Assembly (NCBI GenBank): GCA_016191225.1
Contig: JACPPC010000006.1
Location: forward strand, 62,001-126,000
Length of the DNA: 64,000 bases
Direction of reading: 5' to 3'
Source: Gemmatimonadota bacterium
GTDB lineage: Bacteria > Gemmatimonadota > Gemmatimonadetes > Gemmatimonadales > Gemmatimonadaceae
A program made the translations under genes and the position numbers. Positions 34,432 through 46,829 of the stretch are shown one piece after another; position 1 is the stretch's first letter; each line of letters opens with the position of its first letter. The notes below the pieces were generated by a model, which was not told the DNA's origin, made no database searches, and worked only from the letters and a program-made list of their open reading frames with translations.

Positions 34432-34976
34432 GCGAAGAGCCCATCCGGTGGACGGAGCGTGACGCGGCGGCCGGCCCGGTCGACGCCAACCACCACCTGC
34501 GCGGCGAACGGCACGAGGACCTCCGCGCCGTTGTGCCGCACGGACAGCAGGATCCCCTGCGGGAGCTCGTACCAGGTGTCGATCACCCCGGCGCTGGAAC
34601 CGTCCTCGAACACGGCCGCCATGCCGGGGAGTTCGTGCAGGAAGACCTCGCCCGCGGCGGGCTGCTCGACCTCGTCCATCGGCACGAGCAGGTAGCGGCC
34701 GCGCCACAACTCGGCGGTGGCGCGATCGCCGATGGCGTCGAACGTCACCAGCAGCCCGCCCTGGTGCTGCCGGGCCCCGGTCACCGCGAGCGGCTGGGGC
34801 CGGCCATCGGCGCCGGGGGCGAGGTCGCCGTGCACGTCACCGGCGAAAACGCGACGGCCGGACGCGAGCAGCACGTCCGGCGCATCGGTGAGCGGTTCCA
34901 CGGCGCACTCGCCGCGGATTCCGTGCGCCTTCCGGATACGCCCGACGATCGCGTACCCGGCCGACGGACTCGTCAT
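34428..34976 (-). CDS. rimM: ribosome maturation factor RimM
   Basis: A 30S assembly factor that binds S19. The 182-residue protein has the N-terminal barrel start YAIVGRIRKAHGIRGECAVEPL and the PRC-barrel segment VFLHELPGMAAVFEDGSSAGVI, then LPQGILLSVRHNGAEVLVPF. Slightly longer than many homologues because of a loop (DVHGDLAPGADGRP). Placed between rpsP and trmD as in most bacteria; overlap with trmD suggests coupling. Confidence 0.94.
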   Translation of the reverse strand: MTSPSAGYAIVGRIRKAHGIRGECAVEPLTDAPDVLLASGRRVFAGDVHGDLAPGADGRPQPLAVTGARQHQGGLLVTFDAIGDRATAELWRGRYLLVPMDEVEQPAAGEVFLHELPGMAAVFEDGSSAGVIDTWYELPQGILLSVRHNGAEVLVPFAAQVVVGVDRAGRRVTLRPPDGLFA

Positions 34977-34988
34977 GCGGGCGCCGCG

Positions 34989-35294
34989 CTACTCCGCGAC
35001 CGGCACGGCGCTGCCGGCGCGCTTGGCACCCGCCTTCGCCTCGTGCCGCGCCTTCATGACGCCAGCCTTCCGGAGCAGCGAGCGGACGGTGTCGCTGGGC
35101 AGGGCGCCGTTGTCGAGCCAGTAGTTGGCGCGGTCGACCTTGAGGTCGACGGCCTTCTCGCCCGTGCGGGGCTGGTACTGCCCGATGACCTCGATGAACC
35201 TGCCGTCGCGCGGGCTGCGCGAGTCGGCGACGACGATGCGGTACATCGGCGCATTCTTGCGGCCGACGCGACGAAGGCGGATCCGTACTGCCAT
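34989..35294 (-). CDS. rpsP: 30S ribosomal protein S16
   Basis: The 101-residue protein starts [20 protein letters not shown] and continues [43 protein letters not shown]. All are S16 family marks. ATG 35294 is taken; the longer track start only adds a non-conserved Arg-rich stretch. It is the first gene of the rpsP-rimM-trmD unit. ffh lies directly upstream on the same strand. Confidence 0.97.
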   Translation of the reverse strand: MAVRIRLRRVGRKNAPMYRIVVADSRSPRDGRFIEVIGQYQPRTGEKAVDLKVDRANYWLDNGALPSDTVRSLLRKAGVMKARHEAKAGAKRAGSAVPVAE

Positions 35295-35407
35295 GGTGGT
35301 GCTCCCGATACGGGGTGAAGGTCCTGCGCCGGGCTCCTCGCGATCGCGGCGTTTCCGCGTCGCACCCGGTTCCTGCCGGTGGTGCGGGTCGTGCCGGTGG
35401 AACAAGC

Positions 35408-36736
<1,329 letters not shown>

Positions 36737-36822
36737 AGCCCTGAAACGTAGCTAGATTGCGGTGCGCAAACAAGTTACGCCCCTCACAGGCTTCCTCCGG
36801 AGCTGCCGCCAATTGGACCGAC

Positions 36823-39276
<2,454 letters not shown>

Positions 39277-39295
39277 GGTGCGGCGCCGGCGGGGC

Positions 39296-39508
39296 TCAGC
39301 CGCGCTTGCGAGCCCGCAGCGCCAGGGCGAGCGTCACGGCGCCGAATCCAAGCAGCACGCCGCCCCACACGAGGTTGATCGGCACGCCCGTTGGCGCCGC
39401 CGCCCCCGCCGCCGGTTCGCGCAGCCCCTCGATCAGCAGCAGCCCACCAAGCACGGCGAAGAGCGCCCCCACCGGCCACCGCACGTCGAACGGGACTCCG
39501 TGTGACAT
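39296..39508 (-). CDS. small membrane protein, 70 aa
   Basis: The 70-residue protein has two hydrophobic helices (PVGALFAVLGGLLLIEGL and INLVWGGVLLGFGAVTLALAL) separated by a short Pro/Gly/Ala loop, and a basic end RARKRG. No family is recognised. It starts six bases after the SSS transporter stop, so it is probably co-transcribed and may be an accessory of the transporter. Confidence 0.7.
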   Translation of the reverse strand: MSHGVPFDVRWPVGALFAVLGGLLLIEGLREPAAGAAAPTGVPINLVWGGVLLGFGAVTLALALRARKRG

Positions 39509-39514
39509 GACGCG

Positions 39515-41251
39515 CTACCAGAAGAGGAGGTTGAGCGCGAGCAGGAGCGCCAGCACCACCACGCTCACGGCGACGGGCCGCTCGTGCCAGCGCGCCCCCG
39601 CGTCGGCGGGGTGCGGAGTGAGCCCCCACACGAGCCCGGCGAGCTCGTCCTCGGGGCGCGGCCGGGTCGCGAGGCTCACCACGATCGTCACCACGAGGCA
39701 GGTGGTCCACGCCACGATCGCCGTCCAGAAGGTCTGCGCGAGGTCGCTCGGGTAGGAAATCATGGTGGCCAGGTAGCCGCCCTTCACGCCGGCCACCGCC
39801 CCCGCCGGCAGCGACAGCCCGTGGTGGATCGCCGCCCCGGCCGTCCCGGCGAGCAGCCCGGCGAACGCGCCGTGGCCCGTGGTGCGGCGCCAGAACATGC
39901 CGAGCGCGAAGGTGGCGAACAGCGGCGCGTTCACGAACGCGAACACCAGCTGCAGCACGTCCATGATGTTGTTGAACGCGGCGGCGACGTAGGCCGCCGC
40001 GAGGGAGACCAGGATGCCCAGCACCGTCACCACGCGCGCCACGAGCAGGTAGTGTCGGTCGCCGGCGCCGGGGCGCACGAGCCCCTGGTACAGGTCGTAG
40101 GTGCACACGGCGTTGAACGCCGTCACGTTGCCGGCCATGCCGCTCATGAAGCTCGCCAGCAGCGCCGTGATCCCGAGCCCCAGCATCCCCGACGGGAAGT
40201 ACTTGAGCAGCAGCGACGGCGTGGCGAGGTCGAAGTCGAGCACGGTGCGCCCCAGCGCATCGAGCAGCGGCGCGCCGGCGGCATCGAGCTTGGGGGGAAT
40301 CACCCCCGCGCCCCCGCCGGCGCCGAGCGCCAGCGCGATCATCCCCGGCAGGATCACGAGGAACGGGAAGATCATCTTGGGGAACGCCGCGATCAGCGGC
40401 GTGCGCCGCGCCGCGCGCATCGAGTCCGCCGCCATGGCCCGCTGCACCACGAGGAAGTCGGTGCACCAGTACCCGAACGAGAGCACGAAGCCCAGCCCCG
40501 CCACGAGCCCGAACCACTCGACGCCGATCGGGTTCGCGGCCGCGCTCCCCAGGAGCGCCCAGCTGCGCGTGTAGGCGTCGGGGGCGAAGCCCTGCGCGGC
40601 CGAGACCGTCGCCAACCGCGCCGTGAGCCCGCTCCAGCCGCCGACGTCGCGCAGCCCGAGCCAGGCCAGCGGCGCGAAGCCGAACACGATCAGGAAGAAC
40701 TGCAGCACCTCGTTGTAGATCGCGCTCGTCAGGCCGCCGAGGATCGTGTAGGCGAGCACGATCCCCGCCGCCGCGATCATCGCCACGTCCATGTTCCAGC
40801 CGAGCAGGAGGCTGAACAGCTTTCCCATCGCGTAGAGCGAGATTCCCGACGAGAAGACCGTCATCACGGCAAAGGTCAGCGCATTCACCGTGCGCGTCTT
40901 CTCGTCGAAGCGCATCCGCAGGTACTCGGGAACGCTGCGCGCCCGCGACCCATAATAGAACGGCATCATGAACAGCGCGACGAAGCACATCGCGGGCACC
41001 GCCCCCACCCAGTAGAAGTGGCTGGTGGCGATGCCGTACTTGGCGCCGCTGGCCCCCATCCCGATCACTTCCTGCGCCCCGAGGTTCGCCGACAGGAAGG
41101 CGAGTCCGCTCACCCACGCCGGCATCGAGCGCCCCGACAGGAGGAACTCGTCGCTGCTCGTCATCGAGCGGCGCAGGCGGAGCCCCACGCCGAGCACGAC
41201 GGCGAAGTATGCCGCCATGATCGCCCAGTCGACCAGGTGGAGCGAAGTCAT
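39515..41251 (-). CDS. sodium:solute symporter (SSS family, sugar-type)
   Basis: A secondary transporter of 578 residues with about 13-14 membrane helices. Family marks are FLLSGRSMPAWVSGLAFLSANLGAQE, YGIATSHFYWVG, SVPEYLRMRFDEKTR, YTILGGLTSAIYNEVLQFF and FMSGMAGNVTAFNAVCTYDLYQ. These resemble the SGLT/glucose-galactose branch more than proline or pantothenate permeases. The substrate is inferred only at that level. It forms a unit with the downstream 70-residue protein. Confidence 0.92.
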   Translation of the reverse strand: MTSLHLVDWAIMAAYFAVVLGVGLRLRRSMTSSDEFLLSGRSMPAWVSGLAFLSANLGAQEVIGMGASGAKYGIATSHFYWVGAVPAMCFVALFMMPFYYGSRARSVPEYLRMRFDEKTRTVNALTFAVMTVFSSGISLYAMGKLFSLLLGWNMDVAMIAAAGIVLAYTILGGLTSAIYNEVLQFFLIVFGFAPLAWLGLRDVGGWSGLTARLATVSAAQGFAPDAYTRSWALLGSAAANPIGVEWFGLVAGLGFVLSFGYWCTDFLVVQRAMAADSMRAARRTPLIAAFPKMIFPFLVILPGMIALALGAGGGAGVIPPKLDAAGAPLLDALGRTVLDFDLATPSLLLKYFPSGMLGLGITALLASFMSGMAGNVTAFNAVCTYDLYQGLVRPGAGDRHYLLVARVVTVLGILVSLAAAYVAAAFNNIMDVLQLVFAFVNAPLFATFALGMFWRRTTGHGAFAGLLAGTAGAAIHHGLSLPAGAVAGVKGGYLATMISYPSDLAQTFWTAIVAWTTCLVVTIVVSLATRPRPEDELAGLVWGLTPHPADAGARWHERPVAVSVVVLALLLALNLLFW

Positions 41252-41308
41252 GCGCCGGGAAACGACGCGGGCCGGCGCCCGGGTCCCCTTCCCCGGGGGC
41301 GCCGCGCC

Positions 41309-42580
41309 CTACCGGGGCCGGCTGACCGCCACTCTCGAGGCATCGAGGTCAACTGCGGTCCCCGCCGGCGCGTCGATCCACAGCACGCCGGGAATGCCCT
41401 CCACCGTCACCGGCCGCAGCTGGAGGATCCGCCCACCCTCCTGATACCTCCGCCCGCGATCGCCGAGCTTGCCGTACTCCTTCGGGGAAAATCGCTCGAC
41501 GATCGCCTCGTTGGCGAGGTCGAAGAACTCCCCGGCGTCGACCGCCGAGTCCCAGAGCGTCAGCCAGACGATGGCGTTGCCCTTCGGCGTCTTCACCACC
41601 TGGTAGGCATCGCCGTTCCATCCCATGGCCCCGCGCCCGGCGCTCGCCTGGTCCTTGCCGTACTGGTACAGCCAGAGCCGGGTCTCGAACTCGCCGAGGT
41701 CGTTCTCGTACGTGACGGTGCCCCCGGTTGCCCGCGGCAGCGCGAGCCGCGGCGGCGCCGGGTCGGTGCCGGCGATGAACCTGTTGGGGTGGAGCACCTG
41801 CTCGGTGCTGCGCGGCAGGTCGGACAGGAAGGCGCGCCTCGGGAACCCCTGCTTGAACGCCCGCGCGTACTCGGCGCCGGCGAGGTAGGGAAAGAGCAGC
41901 GTCTCCTGGATCACCATCGGCGCCGCCGCCAGCCGCGGCATCGTGGTCTTGTTGTCGCGGATCTGCTGCCGCACCATGTCCCAGGCGCCCGGCAGCCCCT
42001 CGATCAGGTTGCCCTTGCCCATCAGGAGCGACACCTGCTCGAACGTGGCCTGGCCCTCGATCGCCGCCGCGGCCGCCATGGCCCGGTCGTTCCCCCGGTT
42101 GGCCCGCTGCACCGAGTCGAGGTCCAGGTACTGGTCCTGCAGCGCGTGCACCAGCTCGTGCGTGAGCGTGATCCCGACCGCCTCGGGCGCGACCCCCTCC
42201 ACCACGTACAGCGTGTGCGTCCTCGGGTCGTAGATCCCCGCCACCTGCTCCACGAGCAGGTCGGTGAAGAGCCGCCGCAGGTCGGTCCCCGGCTCGAGGA
42301 AGCCGAGCAGCGTGTAGGCCTGCTGCTTCCCCTCCAGCTCGCTCGACTCGGCGCTCTCGAGGAACGCCGTCGTCAGGAACGCCCGCACCTCCCCCTGCGT
42401 GCGCGTGGCCACCTTGGGCGGCCGCTTGAACGACAGCCCGGTTGCCGCCTCGACCCTGGGAATGAGCTCGGCAACCTTGCGCGCATACTCCCCCTCGCCC
42501 TCGACCCGCCCGCGCTCGCCGCATGCGGTCGCGAACAGGAGAGCCATGGCCAGCGACCGTGACCGCGCGGCGGTGCTCAT
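41309..42580 (-). CDS. lipoprotein-like putative zinc metallopeptidase
   Basis: A 423-residue exported protein. The signal is SRSLAMALLFATACGE, with a lipobox-like cysteine. The central motif is GITLTHELVHALQDQYLDL, an HExxH zinc site; the third ligand could be the Glu in AAIEGQATFEQV. The rest (AYTLLGFLEPGTDLRRLF, GIYDPRTHTLYVVEG) matches uncharacterised metallopeptidase-like proteins. Its ATG overlaps the prepilin-peptidase stop. Substrate unknown. Confidence 0.85.
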   Translation of the reverse strand: MSTAARSRSLAMALLFATACGERGRVEGEGEYARKVAELIPRVEAATGLSFKRPPKVATRTQGEVRAFLTTAFLESAESSELEGKQQAYTLLGFLEPGTDLRRLFTDLLVEQVAGIYDPRTHTLYVVEGVAPEAVGITLTHELVHALQDQYLDLDSVQRANRGNDRAMAAAAAIEGQATFEQVSLLMGKGNLIEGLPGAWDMVRQQIRDNKTTMPRLAAAPMVIQETLLFPYLAGAEYARAFKQGFPRRAFLSDLPRSTEQVLHPNRFIAGTDPAPPRLALPRATGGTVTYENDLGEFETRLWLYQYGKDQASAGRGAMGWNGDAYQVVKTPKGNAIVWLTLWDSAVDAGEFFDLANEAIVERFSPKEYGKLGDRGRRYQEGGRILQLRPVTVEGIPGVLWIDAPAGTAVDLDASRVAVSRPR

Positions 42581-43452
42581 GCGACAAGGAGCCTGAGGTA
42601 CCAGGCCACCAGCACGTCGCCCCAGAGGAGGGTCACGAGCGCCGCCGGTGCCAGGAAGACCCCGAACGGGACGAGCGGCGGTTCGCCCGCCGCAGCCGCG
42701 GGATCGTCGCCGCCCGCGGGTGCGGCACCGGTCGCCGGCGCGCCCGCCACCGCCCGGCGGCGCGCGCGCGCCACCGGCAGCACGATCGCGAGGAAGATCA
42801 CGGCGCCGAGGGTGGCCCCGACGAACACGGTCAGCAGCGAGCGCATCGGGCCCAGCGCCGCACCCGCGAACGCCATCAGCGTCGCGTCGCCGAATCCCAT
42901 CGCCTCCTTCTTGAGCGCGACCTCGCCCAGCCAGCCGGCGATCGTGATCGCGCCGGCGCCCACGCAGGCGCCCACGATCGCGTCGAGCGGGCCGGCGAAC
43001 GGCGACGGCCCGGCCACCACCGCCCCGGCGAACGCCGTCAGCAACACCCATCCGAGGCCGAACACGGTGAAGCCGTCGGGAATCAGGTAGTGCTCGAGGT
43101 CGGTGAGGGCGATTCCAAGCAGGATCGTCCCGAACGCCGCCACACGGATGGCCGTGAACCCCGGCCCGTAGGCGAGCCCGGCGGCGAGCCAGCCAAGGCC
43201 AACCAACAGTTCCACCGCGGGGTATCGAGGGGAGATCGGGAGCCCGCACCCGGCGCAGCGGGCCCGCAGCGCCAGCCAGCTCGCGATCGGGATGTTCTCG
43301 AACCACCGGATGGGGCGGGCGCAGCGCGGGCAGCGTGACCTCGGGCGCACCACCGACTCGCCAGCGGGCCACCGCAGCACGCACACGTTGAGGAACGAGC
43401 CGATGCAGGCACCCAGCAGGAAGACCATCGTCCAGAAGGCGGCCGCGATCAT
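42577..43452 (-). CDS. prepilin peptidase (A24 family, PilD-like)
   Basis: Cleaves and N-methylates type IV prepilins or type II pseudopilins at the inner membrane. The 291-residue protein has the methyltransferase domain with its four-cysteine zinc site (SRCPRCARPIRWFENIP and RARCAGCGLPISP), then the peptidase aspartates in LTDLEHYLIPD and GFGDATLM (family GxGD). A Pro/Ala-rich insertion lies near the C-terminus. No pilin genes are in the window. Overlap (ATGA) with the upstream methyltransferase and with the downstream metallopeptidase. Confidence 0.94.
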   Translation of the reverse strand: MIAAAFWTMVFLLGACIGSFLNVCVLRWPAGESVVRPRSRCPRCARPIRWFENIPIASWLALRARCAGCGLPISPRYPAVELLVGLGWLAAGLAYGPGFTAIRVAAFGTILLGIALTDLEHYLIPDGFTVFGLGWVLLTAFAGAVVAGPSPFAGPLDAIVGACVGAGAITIAGWLGEVALKKEAMGFGDATLMAFAGAALGPMRSLLTVFVGATLGAVIFLAIVLPVARARRRAVAGAPATGAAPAGGDDPAAAAGEPPLVPFGVFLAPAALVTLLWGDVLVAWYLRLLVA

Positions 43453-44210
43453 GGCCGCACCGCCTGCAGGAGGATGCCGGTGGCCACGGCCACGTTGAGC
43501 GATTCGACGCTGTCGGCCAGGGGGATCGCCACCAGCCGCTCGCAGGCCGCGCGCACCGCGGGCGTCAGCCCCGCCCCCTCGTTGCCCATGCACAGCGCGA
43601 GCCGGCGGGGGGGCGCGGCGTCGCGCCCGAACGGCTGTCCCGACCTGTCCGCGCCCCACAGCGACGCCTCGACGCGCCCCGCCCACGCCTGCAGGTCGGC
43701 GAGGGTCGACGCGAAGGCGGGATGCACGAAGTGCGCCCCCATCGCCCCGCGCACCACCTTGGCGTTCCACAGGTCCACCGTCCCCGGCAGCGCAACGGTC
43801 GCGTCGGCCCCGAGGGCCGCGGCGGTGCGGACGATCGTCCCCACGTTGCCGGGATCCTGCACGGCGTCGAGGACGACGACCCGAACGGGGGCCTCCCCCA
43901 CCGGCTCGGGAAAGGCGCGCGCGGGGATCTCGGCGATCGCCAGGACGCCCTGTGGCGACTCGGTCTCCGCGGCGCTGGCAAAGTCGCGCTCGCTCACCTC
44001 CAGCACGTCGAGGCCGCTGGTGGCGAGGCGCGCATGCAGTGCCGCCCCACGCTGGGCCCCGTCGAGCTGGGGCGCCACCAGCACGCCGCGCACGGCGAGG
44101 GGCGACCGCAGCAACTCCTCGACGGCGCGCACGCCCTCGGCCACGAACACGCCGCGTTCCTCGCGCGCGCGCCGGCGGCGCAGGTCCCGGGCTTGGGTCA
44201 GCAATCGCAC
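43449..44210 (-). CDS. TrmH/SpoU-family RNA 2-prime-O-methyltransferase
   Basis: A 253-residue SPOUT methyltransferase. The N-terminal substrate-binding part contains RRARAREERGVFVAEGVRAVEELL. The knot shows VVLDAVQDPGNVGTIVRTAAALGAD, ALCMGNEGAGLTPAVRA and IPLADSVESLNVAVATGILL, the three SpoU motifs. rRNA is the likely target (RlmB/TsnR-like group) but the exact site cannot be told. The start is GTG. It is divergent from the M48 protease gene. Confidence 0.92.
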   Translation of the reverse strand: MRLLTQARDLRRRRAREERGVFVAEGVRAVEELLRSPLAVRGVLVAPQLDGAQRGAALHARLATSGLDVLEVSERDFASAAETESPQGVLAIAEIPARAFPEPVGEAPVRVVVLDAVQDPGNVGTIVRTAAALGADATVALPGTVDLWNAKVVRGAMGAHFVHPAFASTLADLQAWAGRVEASLWGADRSGQPFGRDAAPPRRLALCMGNEGAGLTPAVRAACERLVAIPLADSVESLNVAVATGILLQAVRP

Positions 44211-44279
44211 GCGCGTATTCTACACGCCGGCGCCCGTGATGTCGTCCGCCCGCGCCGGCCTACCCTGAAGGAGTTCCCC

Positions 44280-45098
44280 ATGCGCCGCACCCGCCGCCTC
44301 GCACTCCTCCCCCCTGCCGTGGTGCTGGTCCTCGCCGCCGGCTGCCTGGCCACGCAGCAGCAGGAAGTGCAGATGGGGGCGGGCTACGCCGCCGAGATCA
44401 ACAGCAAGCTGCCGATCGTCCGCGACCCCGAGATCAGCGCCTACGTGAACCGCCTTGGCGACTCGCTGGCGCGGCTGGCCGACTCGCGCGGCCTCGAGTG
44501 GCACTTCTACGTGGTCGACGCCAAGGAGGTGAACGCCTTCGCGGTGCCGGGGGGCTACATCTACGTCAACCGCGGACTGATCGAGCGCTTCACCAAGATG
44601 GACCAGCTGGCGGGCGTGCTGGGGCACGAGATCGGGCACGTCACGCAGCGCCATACGATCAAGCAGCAGCAGAAGGCGACCGGCGCGTCGCTCGGCATCA
44701 CGCTCGGCTGCGTCCTCACCGGCGCCTGCAACAACCCCGCCGTCGGCTCGCTGGTGAACGTGGGGGCCGGCGCGATGATGGCCGGCTTCTCGCGCGACGA
44801 CGAGGCCGAGGCCGACCGCGTCGGGCTCGACTACGTGGTGCGGGCCGGGATCGACCCGCGGGGGATGCCGGAAACCTTCGAGATCCTGATGGCGGAGCGC
44901 AAGGCGAAGCCCGAGGGCGTCGCGTCGTTCTTCCGCACGCACCCGCTCGAGGAGGACCGCATTCGCGAGGCGCGCGCGCTGATCGCCAAGGTCCCCGCCG
45001 ACCGCCTCGTCGGGCTCACGGAGGACTCGCGCGCCTTCCAGCAGTTCAAGGCCCGCGTGAAGGCGTTGCCCCCGTCGCCGGCGTCGCCGTCGCCGTAG
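44280..45098 (+). CDS. M48-family metalloprotease lipoprotein
   Basis: A periplasmic zinc protease of 272 residues. AAGGAG lies six bases before ATG. The signal LLPPAVVLVLAAGCLA has a lipobox (AAGC). The catalytic site is AGVLGHEIGHVTQRHTIKQ, and the third ligand is in FSRDDEAEADRVGLDY. The order matches the BepA/LoiP group, which degrades misassembled outer-membrane proteins. It lacks the TPR half of BepA. thiD follows 13 bases later. Confidence 0.92.
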   Translation: MRRTRRLALLPPAVVLVLAAGCLATQQQEVQMGAGYAAEINSKLPIVRDPEISAYVNRLGDSLARLADSRGLEWHFYVVDAKEVNAFAVPGGYIYVNRGLIERFTKMDQLAGVLGHEIGHVTQRHTIKQQQKATGASLGITLGCVLTGACNNPAVGSLVNVGAGAMMAGFSRDDEAEADRVGLDYVVRAGIDPRGMPETFEILMAERKAKPEGVASFFRTHPLEEDRIREARALIAKVPADRLVGLTEDSRAFQQFKARVKALPPSPASPSP

Positions 45099-45111
45099 CT
45101 GCCGGCTTCGC

Positions 45112-45891
45112 ATGCGCGTCGTCCTCTCCATCGCGGGCTCCGATTCGGGCGGGGGCGCCGGCATCCAGGCCGACCTCAAGGCCTTTCACCGCTTCGGCAC
45201 CTTCGGCACGACGGTGATCACCGCGATCACCGCGCAGAACACGCGGGGGGTCATGGGTTGGCGCGCCGTCGACGCCGCGCTCGTGCGGGCGCAGCTCGAC
45301 GCGGTGGCGGGCGACCTCCGTCCGGCGGCGGTGAAGTCGGGGATGCTGGCCGACGAGGCGGTGGTGCGCGCCGTCGCGGCCGGGCTCCGCGCCCACGCGC
45401 TGGTGCCGTACGTCTGCGACCCGGTGATGGTCGCGACCAGCGGCGACCGGCTGCTCGCCGCCGGGACCGTGGCGGCGATCGTCACGGAGCTTTTTCCCCT
45501 CGCCGCGCTCGTGACCCCCAACCTCGACGAAGCCGAACTGCTGCTCGGCGAGCCGGTGCGCACTCCCGAGGCCATGCGCCTGGCCGCCCGGCGGCTCGTG
45601 CGCGACCTCGGCGCCGGCGCCGCCCTCGTCAAGGGCGGCCACCTCGCCGGCGAGGGTCTCGTGGACGTCTTCTTCGACGGCACGACCGAGGAGTCCTTCG
45701 TCCACGCCCGCATCGCAACCACGAGCACCCACGGCACCGGCTGCACCCTCTCGGCCGCGATCACCGCCCAGCTGGCGCTCGGCTCAACGCTGCGCGACGC
45801 GGTGTCGCAGGCGCTCTCGTGGGTGCGCAAGGCGATCGAGACGGCGCCGGGGCTCGGGAGCGGGAACGGGCCGCTGAACCACTTCGCGTAG
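45112..45891 (+). CDS. thiD: hydroxymethylpyrimidine/phosphomethylpyrimidine kinase
   Basis: Makes HMP-pyrophosphate for thiamine synthesis. The 259-residue ribokinase-fold protein has SIAGSDSGGGAGIQADLKAF at the start, CDPVMVATSGDRLL, PNLDEAELLLGEPV, KGGHLAGEGLVDVFFDG and the anion-hole motif STHGTGCTLSAAITAQLA. Full length. It could also act as a pyridoxal kinase, as some ThiD do. It has no TPP riboswitch upstream (13-base gap). Confidence 0.95.
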   Translation: MRVVLSIAGSDSGGGAGIQADLKAFHRFGTFGTTVITAITAQNTRGVMGWRAVDAALVRAQLDAVAGDLRPAAVKSGMLADEAVVRAVAAGLRAHALVPYVCDPVMVATSGDRLLAAGTVAAIVTELFPLAALVTPNLDEAELLLGEPVRTPEAMRLAARRLVRDLGAGAALVKGGHLAGEGLVDVFFDGTTEESFVHARIATTSTHGTGCTLSAAITAQLALGSTLRDAVSQALSWVRKAIETAPGLGSGNGPLNHFA

Positions 45892-45968
45892 CGAAGGACA
45901 GAAGCGGCGACTTCGACCCACCGCGGACGAGAAGGCTCGGCTCCTCCGCCCCTCGCGAGGCGAGGCGG

Positions 45969-46005
45969 CGCCCGTTCGTCAGGGCGCGCCGGACGAACGC
46001 GGGCG
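45969..46005. terminator. bidirectional terminator between thiD and PNP gene
   Basis: CGCCCGTTCGTC and GACGAACGCGGGCG pair over 12-13 bases with a single bulged C and an 11-base loop. It ends just before the stop of the minus-strand phosphorylase gene and 78 bases after thiD. It can serve both converging genes. Confidence 0.6.
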
Positions 46006-46007
46006 GC

Positions 46008-46829
46008 CTACAGCCCGCCCACGAACCCCGTCACGAGCCGCTCGAATCGTTCCGCCGCCGCCTTGCCCACCGCCACCACGTGCGCGTGGTCGATCGGCTC
46101 CGGCGAAATCCCCGCCGCCTTGTTCGTCACCAGGCTGACTCCCGCCACCCGCATCCCGATCGCCCGCGCCACGATCACCTCGGGCACGGTGCTCATCCCG
46201 ACGGCGTCGGCGCCAAGCGTCTCGAGCATCCGCACCTCGGCCGGCGTCTCGTAGGTCGGGCCGAGGAGTCCGCAGTACACCCCCTCGGCCAGTGGCACCC
46301 GCTCGCGTGCCGCGACGGCGTGCAGCTGCGCCCGCAGCGCCGCGTCGTACGGGGCCGACATGTCCGGAAAGCGCTCGTCGCCCGGCTCGACCGGGCCGGT
46401 GAGTGGGTTGACCCACATCAGGTTGATGTGGTCGGCGATCGTCATCAGGTCGCCCGGCCCGAAGCTCCGCCGGACACCGCCCGCCGCGTTGGAGACGAAA
46501 ATCACCGGCGCGCCCAGCGCGTGCAGCACGCGGGCGGGAAAGGCCGCCAGCGCGGCCGGGTGTCCCTCGTACATGTGAAAGCGACCGGCCAGGCAGGCCA
46601 CGCGGCGCCCGGCGAGCGTCCCCACGACGAGCGTGCCCTCGTGCCCGGCCACCGTCGCACCGGGGAAGCCGGGCACATCGCCGTACGGAATGCGCACGGC
46701 GCCCCCGATCCGCGCCGCCAGCCCGCCGAGCCCGGAACCGAGCACGATCGCGCAGGCCGGCTTCTCGCTGCCGGCGCGCCGCCGGATCGCCTCCGCGCTG
46801 GCGCGGGCGGCCGCGGCGCCCCAGGTCAT
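46008..46829 (-). CDS. purine-nucleoside phosphorylase
   Basis: Phosphorolysis of inosine and guanosine to base and ribose-1-phosphate. The 273-residue protein has IVLGSGLGGLAARIG, the phosphate-site FHMYEGHPAALAAFP, SNAAGGVRRSFGPGDLMTIADHINL, and GMSTVPEVIVARAIGM with VSLVTNKAAG. This is the trimeric PNP type (PunA/DeoD2-like). The start ATG 46829 overlaps the adenosine-deaminase stop (ATGA), so deamination and phosphorolysis of adenosine are coupled. Confidence 0.94.
   Translation of the reverse strand: MTWGAAAARASAEAIRRRAGSEKPACAIVLGSGLGGLAARIGGAVRIPYGDVPGFPGATVAGHEGTLVVGTLAGRRVACLAGRFHMYEGHPAALAAFPARVLHALGAPVIFVSNAAGGVRRSFGPGDLMTIADHINLMWVNPLTGPVEPGDERFPDMSAPYDAALRAQLHAVAARERVPLAEGVYCGLLGPTYETPAEVRMLETLGADAVGMSTVPEVIVARAIGMRVAGVSLVTNKAAGISPEPIDHAHVVAVGKAAAERFERLVTGFVGGL

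Noticed and set aside
36757-36822. TTG start for Lon
   Set aside because: The added 22 residues (RCANKLRPSQASSG...) do not belong to the Lon N-domain; two GTG codons follow at a better place, although the RBS is weak for all choices.
39584-42562. 992-aa plus-strand ORF
   Set aside because: Shadow of the SSS transporter and the metallopeptidase genes; low-complexity Arg/His/Glu composition.
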